A DNA stretch of 64,000 nucleotides, from the NCBI RefSeq assembly GCF_002575655.3, contig NC_053037.3, positions 507,540,544-507,604,543 of the forward strand, given 5' to 3'. Origin of the DNA: Aegilops tauschii subsp. strangulata (taxonomy: Eukaryota; Streptophyta; Magnoliopsida; Poales; Poaceae). The translations under genes were made by a program, and so were the position numbers. Of the stretch, positions 56,224 to 64,000 are shown one piece after another; within the stretch, counting starts at the first letter, position 1; the number at the start of each line of letters is the position of its first letter. The notes beneath the pieces are model-generated. The model saw nothing but the letters and a program-made list of their open reading frames with translations. It was not told the origin of the DNA and did not search any database.

Positions 56224-58092
56224 TTTCTCACCAACTAGTTAGTATGCACGTGCAATGCACGTCTTCTTATAATTCGATATTCGGATTGATTTTTTTATGC
56301 ATTTGTAGATTTTTTTGCATGGTATCCACCAAACTAATAGTCAGAGAATCATAACTTGAGTAATCTTTATGAATAAAAATATTATGTTTTGATATATTTG
56401 TATGAGGAAAAAAATCATGTGTTAGTACTATAAGATAATGACTTAATAAATTTGAAAATAAATGATCATGTTTTGTCCAAGTTGACCATACAAACGACTC
56501 ATGTTTGACACGATACCCAAAACACGACTCATGTTTGACACAATCAATCATGTCCATCCATAATACCAGATTCAGTGGCTAAGAGTTACACAAAAGAATC
56601 TCTTAACAGGAAGCTCCCCATCACAATGTCTCAGGCTAAAGAAATCGTCTCGTTGCCTCCATAGCCATACCTCACGCCGACATTTTTTCACTCGTACAAC
56701 CTGTCTGCTTTACAATGTTTAGAAGTGGTATGTCAGAGTTGCTGAAAACTAATTTTTATGTCAACAATATGGCACTTTTATGGTAGCACTCTTCAGAACA
56801 AGAGGAAAGAGACTGAAACTTCTCGATCTACTCTATGGTGTGTAATGTGAGCTCACTCCTCAGACTGAGCATTCAAAAGCTTTCAACAGTATTGAATATG
56901 TAGCAGAAAGGGTACTAAAAATATCAAGCATCTACGGTTTATACAATTCATTGCATTGGAGCAAAATTTCAGTGGTGTATGGTAGAGCAAGGGGGAAAAC
57001 ACAACATCAAGCTTGCTGCCCATATTGACATTGCCCTCTTCAAAAATTGGTGACTTATGTATCGACATCTTGGATATGTCTGCAGACATGAAGAAAATAT
57101 TTAGTATGAAAGCATCATGTCTTCTCAATGATGCATTACTTAAAAACAATGTTGTTGGAAGCAGACCGTACCTGAAGGTCTAGATAAATGCTTACATGAT
57201 GCAATTTATATTCCCCATGTCATGGATACAATCTTGATAACTCAAAAAAAATATTATAGGTAGACCAGAATTGCAAAATGAGGTGATCCAAAAACTGGAT
57301 CTTTCACTGGCTGAGGGCAATCACTATTAGTACAAAATCAATATGGAAATATTCAATTGTTGTGAAAGAACTATAATACTTGTTGTTGCATCAGTACAAT
57401 CAAGAGTGCTCAGAATTCCAAAAGGAGTTGATTTACCGTGGCTTGACTGTGACAAACTGGTGCGTCGTGGGTGAGGATCCTATGGGTGTGCAGTGCAGTA
57501 AGGCGGCGGGAGAGAAGCGAAGCAGGGGCAGTGCAACAAGAGTTCCAGGAGATCTGTAGCAGGAGATTTATGGTTACCATGATTCTAGACTACATTTATT
57601 TTAAAAAAAGTTGAACTGGGCGCAATTTGTTTTGTGGTTAATCCACTGCCCCTGAATGCTTTGGCAAATTATGAAGACAAGAAACAGGTATAATAGTAAG
57701 CATATAGTACCCAAACAGGTTGTAAAAGGAAAAACATAGTTGTATCATTTCATAGAATATTTTCGAAGAAGTTACATCCGAATATGTTACCCTTTTGCAA
57801 TCTTTGCTAAATACAGATCATAAATGTCGGTACATGGTCAAATATGTACAAGGTCAATTATATAGATGCAATGGTACATTATATAGATATACAACAGTAG
57901 GAGAAGAGTCACTAATCATTGCATTCTAATGATTGTGTTGAGCGTCTACACTGAAATATAAGAAGCTCGTTCAAAGTAAACACTCAGTATGTACAAAAAA
58001 TACAACAAAGGGAGAGTGAGATGATATACCTGATAAAAGTTCAAATAATCTACTCCCGACAAAGCTCCTTTACTTGATAAAGGTGGTAGTAG
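56224..58092. other. Intergenic, no gene recognised
   Basis: AT-rich sequence with only short ORFs lacking known motifs. Near 56237-56264 is AGTTAGTATGCACGTGCAATGCACGT, a partly palindromic motif (split here as TGCACGTGCA and TGCACGT). I cannot assign it to an element. Confidence 0.4.
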
Positions 58093-59836
58093 CTGTTGGG
58101 GAACGTAGCATGCAATTTCAAAAAAAAATCCTACGATCACGCAAGATCTATCTAGGAGATGCATAGCAACGAGAGGGGGAGAGTATGTCCACGTACCCTC
58201 ATAGACCGAAAGCGGAAGCGTTAGTTTAACGCGGTTGATGTAGTCGAACGTCTTCGCGATCAACTGATCAACTACCGAATGTACGACACCTCCGAGTTTA
58301 GCACACGTTCAGCTCGATGACATCCCTCGAACTCTTAATCCAGCAAAGTGTCGAGGGAGAGTTTCGTCAGCACGATCGCGTGGTGACGGTGATGGTGATG
58401 TGATCCGCGCAGGGTTTCGCCTAAGCACTACGACAATATGACCGGAGGAGTAAATGGTGGAGGGGGGCACCGCACACGGCTAAGAAACAATTGATGTGCT
58501 TTGGGGTGCCCCCTGCCCCCGTATATAAAGGAGGGAGAGGGAGAGGGCCGACCTAGGCGCGCCCCCAAGGGGGTGGAGTCCTACTAGGACTCTAAGTCCT
58601 ATTCGGCCTCTCCCTTCCTTCTTCCGGAGGGGGAAAGGGGGAAGAAGAGGGAGAGGGAGAAGGAAAGGGGGGCCGCGCCCCCTCCCCTTGTCCAATTCGG
58701 ACTCCCTATGGGGGGGCTGTGCCACCCCCTTATGGGCTGCCCTCTCTCTCCCCTATGGCCCATGTGGCCCATTACTTTCCCCGGGGGGTTCCGGTAACCC
58801 CTTGGTACTCCGATAAATACCTGAAACACTCCGAAACCATTCCGGTGTAAGAATACTATCGTCCAATATATCAATCTTTACCTCTTGACCATTTCGATAC
58901 TCCTCGTCATGTCTGTGATCTCATTCGGGACTTCGAACAACATTCGGTCACCAAATCACATAACTCATATAATACAAAACGTGATCGAACGTTAAGCGTG
59001 CGGACCCTACAGGTTTGAGAACTATGTAGACATGACCGAGACACCTCTCCGGTCAATAACCAACAGCGGAACCTGGATGCTCATATTGGTTCCTACATAT
59101 TCTACGAAGATCTTTATCGGTCAAACCGTAATGACAACATACGTCATTCCCTTCGTCATCGGTATGTTACTTCCCCAAGATTCGATCATCGGTATCTTCA
59201 TACCTAGTTCAATCTCGTTACCGGCAAGTCTCTTTACTCGTTCCATAATGCATCATCCCGCAACTAACTCATTAGTCACATTGCTTGCAAGGCTTATCAT
59301 GATGTGCATTACCGAGAGGGCCCAGAGATACCTCTCCGATACTCGGAGTGACAAATCCTAATCTTGATCTATGCCAACCCAACAAACACCTTCGGAGACA
59401 CCTGTAGAGCATCTTTATAATCACCCAGTTACATTGTGACGTTTGATAGCACACAAGGTGTTCCTCTGGTATTCCGGAGTTGCATAATCTCATAGTCAAA
59501 GGAATATGTATAAGTCATGAAGAAAGCAATAGCAATAAAACTTAACAATCATTATGCTAAGCTAACGGATGGGTCTTGTCCATCACATCATTCTCGTAAT
59601 GATGTGATCCCGTTCATCAAATGACAACACATGTCTATGGTCAGGAAACTTAACCATCTTTGATCAACGAGCTAGTCAAGTAGAGGCATACTAGGGACAC
59701 TTTGTTTTGTCTATGTATTCACACATGTATCAAGTTTCCGGTTAATACAATTTTAGCATGCATAATAAAAATTTATCTTGATATAAGGAAATATAAATAA
59801 CTACTTTATTATTGCCTCTAGGGCATATTTCCTTCA
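58093..59836 (-). mobile_element. Copia-type LTR (Angela/BARE/WIS-like), minus strand, probably solo
   Basis: It starts TGTTGGGGAACGTAGCATGC and ends CTAGGGCATATTTCCTTCA, 1744 bp, closely matching 17509-19274. No internal retroelement sequence adjoins either side. Flanks are gtagc and attgc, a poor duplication match (3 of 5), so an end may have eroded or the duplication decayed. Confidence 0.75.
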
Positions 59837-60780
59837 ATTGCTCGAGAAGAAGTAATCGTTATTGATAAAGACTATTGTTTCTTTGGGTAAGGTTGTATAT
59901 ATTTTGTTCTGATGGGTAAACCAACACAGTCGTATTAGTTGCACGATCCATAATGCTCTTTTGAACAATTATGATCCTAATGTTTCTGCGAATGACAAAC
60001 TCAAATTTTGCAAATTGATGGATAGGGGGGAGTAGAAATAGTGACTACCTTAACTGAGCAAGTATTACAGAAAGGTTATATAGTTGTCATATGTTCATTT
60101 AGCTATGTAGATTCTTGACCTTGCATTGCAGTGACCAAATATTTTTCTGACGTAGTTTAATGCAGCCCCAATAGAAGAATGGAAGATAAAACATTGTTTT
60201 ATTCATTGTCAGTAGAAGTGTTCAATACTATGTGACAGATTAGTGCACGTACAATTCCTGCAACTCCCCTTAAGGGCATGTACAATAGAGAATTGATGAA
60301 TTCAGGAAGAAAATACACGAGTTAATGGTGAGTAAGCTAAAGGATTTTTTTAAACCAAAATTTGCATCTGTTTTAAAGAACAACGGTTATCTATGAATCA
60401 ATAACTGCTTCTGATTAATTGAAACCATTTCCCCATTTTAAATTACTATTTGTGATAAATGAACAAGGAAACCCTTTTCTATTGCGTACAAAGGGAAGTA
60501 CAAAATCAAGATTTAACTATTAACATGCTAAGGAATGAACAAGGAAGTTCTATATATGGGTATTAAGTACTCAAAGTATAGATGAACAGCAGATGAACAT
60601 GAACTTGGGTTTCACAGTTTCCATTACAACAACACATATTATATCAAGTTGTATGAGATTTGGTTATGATGTTTTCCGTACAGAACATACTCCATCTCCA
60701 TGGATCAATAGTCCAGAAAATGGCCAATGTGCATAAACCGTAACTAAAACCTGAAGTTGTACTTAAGCACTTTTAGCATA
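59837..60780. other. Intergenic, no gene recognised
   Basis: AT-rich, with no credible ORF, RNA gene or repeat seen. Confidence 0.4.
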
Positions 60781-60879
60781 GCACCTGAAACAAAATTTAC
60801 CCCCACAATGCTACTCCGAATTGCACTCGAACTGAATGAGATTACCAGTTATTGTGGGGGTAAATTTTGTTTCAGGTGC
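60781..60879. repeat. 29-bp perfect inverted repeat with a 41-bp loop
   Basis: Arm 1 (60781-60809, starting GCACCTGAAACAAAATTTAC) is the exact reverse complement of arm 2 (60851-60879). The loop contains GAATTGCACTCGAAC, which is found again at 60963-60977. Confidence 0.9.
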
Positions 60880-60883
60880 AATT

Positions 60884-60956
60884 CATTACCTAGGTGTTGG
60901 TACAACTACTCCATTACCTAGGTGTTGGTACAACTACTCCATTACCTAGGTGTTGG
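60884..60956 (+). repeat. 28-bp tandem repeat, 2.6 copies
   Basis: The unit CATTACCTAGGTGTTGGTAC plus AACTACTC occurs at 60884-60911 and 60912-60939, with a partial third copy at 60940-60956. Confidence 0.9.
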
Positions 60957-60981
60957 CACCTGAATTGCACTCGAACCGTCA

Positions 60982-61079
60982 TCTCTGTCTTATTTCACCC
61001 TACTCCATTTTTCTCTCTGTATTATTTCTCTCTATTTATTTTCCATGAAAGGTTTTTTTTTCAGAAATGGATATTCGCT
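60982..61079 (+). repeat. tRNA-Ser 3' flank, copy 2
   Basis: Duplicate of 56124-56223 without the tRNA gene itself. It ends at the same GATATTCGCT, three bases before the CACTA terminus. Confidence 0.8.
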
Positions 61080-61593
61080 GTCACTACAAAAAAAAGACAC
61101 ATCCATGACATTTTGGGCTGAATGAATTTTTTTTCTGTCATACTTATGACACTTCTATGACGATAATTGTGACAAAACCCGGTATCATCATAGATGTGGT
61201 GGGGTCCTACTTCTATGAAAAAAAATCATGACAGAAAATGAGCTTTTCGTCCTGGGCGGGCCGGAGACGTAGCTGCATGACATTCTTTGGGCCGTCCATG
61301 ACGGAAAAAACCGTGGTAGAAGAGAGGGTGAGGAAAATATCAGGGAGTTCCCGGTTACGGTGGCTGGCCGGGGGCCGAGCGATGCGCGTTTCTCTCGTAC
61401 GTACGCGCATGTGTGCGAGGTGTTGGGCTCTAACTGAACCCGAGCGAGGCGTTGGGCTCTAACTGAACCCGAACGATTGCACTGCAGGCTACGCGTTACT
61501 GAACCCGAACGATCGATCGATGGCTGTTAACTGAACCCGATCGAGCGATTCCGTCGCTACTGCTGCTAACTGAAGCCGATCGATGCTGCCCCT

Positions 61594-62010
61594 GGATGAA
61601 CAATGAGCGTTGTTGGGGGGTTTGGATGAACAGTTCCCGGTGGGGGTTGGATGAACAGGAACCCATGGTAGTAGAGGCCGTTGCCGCTGGATGAACAATA
61701 CCCCGATCGATCGAGCCGGTGGATGAACAGGACCCCGTGGAGGGCTGGTTGAACAGTAGCCGGTGGAGGGCTGGTTGAACAGTAGCCGGTGGAGGGCTGG
61801 ATGAACAGTAGCCCGTGGAGGGGTGGTTGAACAGGACCCCCGTGGAGAGGGCTGTTTGAACAGTAGCCGGTGGAGGAGCGCGCGGTGGAGGCTGGATGAA
61901 CAGGAGCCCGTGGATGAACAGCCGCAGGTGAAGGCTGGAGGAGGTCGACGGTGGATGAACAGTAGCCCGTGGAGGCAGTCGACGGTGGAGATGAACAGTA
62001 TCCCGTGGAG
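61594..62010. repeat. CACTA subterminal array of GATGAACAG/GTGGAGG units
   Basis: Roughly 16 occurrences of (A/T)TGAACA(G/A) spaced about 20-40 bp, often as CCGGTGGAGGGCTGGTTGAA. Such arrays bind the transposase in known CACTA systems; binding here is inferred. Confidence 0.7.
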
Positions 62011-62707
62011 TCCCATTTTGCGGTACGCCATACCCCTCCTGATGAACATGACCCCTATTTCGACCGTAGCGCTCCAACACAAGTCCGTTTCCTCCGTTTT
62101 GTGGTACGCCAGACCCCTCCCGATCAACACGGCCCCGTTTTGACCGTAGGAGGTCCGTTTCCTCCATTTTGGGGTACGCCAGACCCCTTCCGATGAACAG
62201 GATTCCGTTTCCACCGTGGCCGGTCAAACACAAGGCCGTTTCCTCCGTTCTGCGGTATGCCAGGCCTCATTTCCATCGCCTGTTCCGTCCAAGCCGGTTG
62301 ACTACCGATGAACCGCACACGTTCCGTTGTCTCCCGGTGAACACGACGCATTCCGTTGCCTCCCCATGAACACGATGACGACGCAGTTTCTCCGTTCCGA
62401 CCCAGGCACAGCCATGTACACGAGCCTTGGTCGTACGTATGCGCGAGTAGGCGTTCGAGACCCCGCCCGTATGTACGTACGTGGCCGTATTTTCTTTCTT
62501 GTACTCTGGCAGCTGTACGTACGTGTACATGCTACGTGCGCGCCTCTACTATGACACGTGTGCGCCTCTACATCGACCAGTATGTACGTACACGTTCACA
62601 ACCAGAATGACAAAGCTACGTACGCTTCGACCAGGTGGGTCCGACTGTCAGGCACTTCCTTGCGTACGAAGATGTAGTTGGTGGGTCCTAGCAGTCAGGG
62701 GGGCGAA

Positions 62708-63990
62708 TCATTTTTTTGCCCGTAATATGGACGCACTTTCTTGCATGCGAAGATGTAGTTGGTGGGTCCCAGCAGTCAGGGGAAACGTTTTTTTTTCGCA
62801 AAATACAGTGGCCCGTCCGGTGGGTCCCTGCTGTCAGGTGGAGGAATAATTATTTTGCGCGTAATAAGGAGGCACTTCCTTGCTGCGGTCGTGGACCCAT
62901 CTGTCAGCCTCTCCACGTACAGTACTCTTCCAATGGAAGTCGTTCGTTGACCACATTGACCACGCCGCGCCGAGAGCACCAGGGCGGTGGACGACGGCGA
63001 GGCCTAGGAAGGGGACTACGCGGAGCCGTGGAAGACACGGCAGTGGATGCCCACGCGGAAGGGAGTACGTGGGTTGACTGCTTTGGCTGCGATGTGAGGC
63101 TGCCGTCGCCGGAGAATAATAGGAGGTGTAGGTGAGTATAGAGGGATAGCATGGCCAGCGGTGACAGCACAGCCGGACACGGGAGGCAGGAGCAGGCGGC
63201 ACGGCCGATGCTTGTTTGGACGGCTGGAGCAAGAAGACCAGAGGTTGAAGAAGCACTACCACCGTTGGATGGATATCGTACGGTAACTGGAGCTAGAATC
63301 GTTCATATTGACTAAGTTGACAAACCCTCCGTCCCCGTCAACTTAGTAGGCCCACAAGTCAGCCTCCCACTATGGAGGGTCCCAGCTAGGAGGGGGTATT
63401 CATTTTTTTGTGCGTAATAAGGAGGCACTTCCTTGCGTGCAAAGATATAGCTGGTGGGTGTGACCTGTGAGTGGGGGGACGTTTTTTCACGAAATGCAGA
63501 GGCCCTTCCGGTGGGTCCCAGCTGTCAGGTGGAGAAATCATTATTTTGCGCGTAATAAGGAGACATTTCCTTGCGTGCGGCTGTGGACCCAGCTATCAGC
63601 CTCTCCACGCACAGTCTACTTTCGATGGATGTCGTTCGTTGACCACGTTGACTACTCCACGCCGAGCGCATCCAAGGTGGTGGACAACGGCGAGGCCCCT
63701 GACAACAACGAGCCGGAGATGGGAAGACGCGGGAGTAGAGTCGCAGGCGGAGAGGTGTACGAGGGTTAACTTGTTCTGGTGCGGTGTGGTTCGGCAGTCG
63801 GTGGAGAAGAACAGGAGGTGTGGAGGGATGGCCTGGCCAACGGTGGGGTAGTGCTTCATAGCGAAGCGTGCTAAGCAGAGCTGCTAGCAGCAGGAGGCGG
63901 GAGCAGGTGGTCCCGGCGGCGCTGGAGGAAGAAGACAAAAGATTGAAGATGGATGCCGGTCGTTGGATGTAAATCCAACGGCTAACGATG
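62708..63990 (+). repeat. Tandem duplication with a period of about 690 bp
   Basis: 62708-63290 and 63401-63990 share, in order, GCGCGTAATAAGGAG, TCAGCCTCTCCACG, GTCGTTCGTTGACCAC and GACGGCGAGGCC-like blocks. The offset is 691-693 bp and divergence is about 20%. Both copies lie inside the CACTA end. Confidence 0.7.
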
Positions 63991-64000
63991 TCAGAATCAT

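Larger units (their letters stand above)
61082..64000. mobile_element. CACTA element, one end, runs off the window
   Basis: It starts CACTACAAAAAAAAGACACA, the CACTA terminal inverted repeat form of Triticeae elements, followed by TCCATGACATTTTGGGCTG. Blocks of subterminal repeats follow: AACTGAACCCGA (61430-61580), (G/T)GATGAACAG with GTGGAGG (61594-62010), CGGTACGCCA with TTTCCTCCG (62010-62290), and a tandem duplication of about 690 bp from 62708. No transposase is visible, so this is the end region. The target duplication cannot be checked; the left flank is tgt. The long minus-strand ORFs across 61489-62233 are by-products of the repeats. Confidence 0.75.

Noticed and set aside
61489..62233. 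Overlapping minus-strand ORFs of 241 and 245 codons
   Set aside because: They run through tandem CACTA subterminal repeats in two frames, giving repetitive low-complexity peptides with no domain.

Overview
The window looks like nuclear DNA of a Triticeae grass (wheat, goatgrass or barley type). About 46 kb on the left is a stack of nested retroelements. The right third is a small gene island flanked by further transposons. Evidence for a plant nuclear genome: long LTRs with 5-bp target duplications, gag/protease and LINE reverse-transcriptase remains, Stowaway, Mutator, Harbinger and CACTA elements, intron-containing coding sequence, and two eukaryotic tRNA genes encoded without CCA. Family names are given from remembered resemblance and are hedged.

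Layout, left half. The base layer is the 3' part of a plus-strand Tat-lineage Gypsy element with its 3' LTR at 40842-42766. It carries an antisense ORF of the 'putative gypsy type transposon' kind, now split into pieces at 773-832, 31353-32352 and 39394-40230. Three things interrupt that ORF: an LTR end (1-767), a 30.5-kb minus-strand Athila-like element (833-31352, duplication gcctc), and a 7.0-kb plus-strand Sabrina-like element (32353-39393, duplication aacat). The 30.5-kb element is itself filled with insertions: a Tekay-like element with no coding capacity (2911-11620), a fragment rich in GCGGTACTACCGC palindromes (11621-14107), a 3' end with LTR (14108-16524), a Copia solo LTR (17509-19274), and a second Sabrina-like element on the minus strand (22797-29817, duplication gtgaa). 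Its own gag-protease (20103-22741) and an extra ORF (16755-19323) remain readable. No integrase or reverse transcriptase was recognised in any of these LTR elements.

Middle. The Tat LTR contains a 1.4-kb element with Harbinger-type ends (41126-42553, TTA duplication). It carries an AP2/ERF-domain ORF with its own TATA box, lies just downstream of the LTR's TATA box and has the same orientation. A decayed LINE follows (43069-47025), split by a solo LTR with duplication attgc.

Right third. tRNA-Lys(CUU) on the minus strand is followed by a two-exon TAF9 gene (TFIID/SAGA histone-fold subunit, minus strand, 47712-55921). Its single 7.5-kb intron holds a complete Mutator-like element (50264-55584) with 200-bp terminal inverted repeats and a 10-bp target duplication; its edge lies 22 bp from the splice donor. 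The MULE transposase is broken. The intron also holds a Stowaway MITE that splits a tRNA-like sequence. tRNA-Ser(GCU) lies 101 bp upstream of the TAF9 start codon and points away from it. Beyond it are a second Copia LTR, a hairpin and tandem-repeat patch, a duplicate of the tRNA-Ser 3' flank, and the end of a CACTA element that runs off the window.

The only host genes I support are TAF9 and the two tRNA genes. All other coding sequence belongs to transposable elements. The most unusual items are the AP2-domain ORF inside a TIR element, the MULE beside a TAF9 splice site, and several LTR families that share one 20-bp terminus and 3' modules while encoding different or no proteins.
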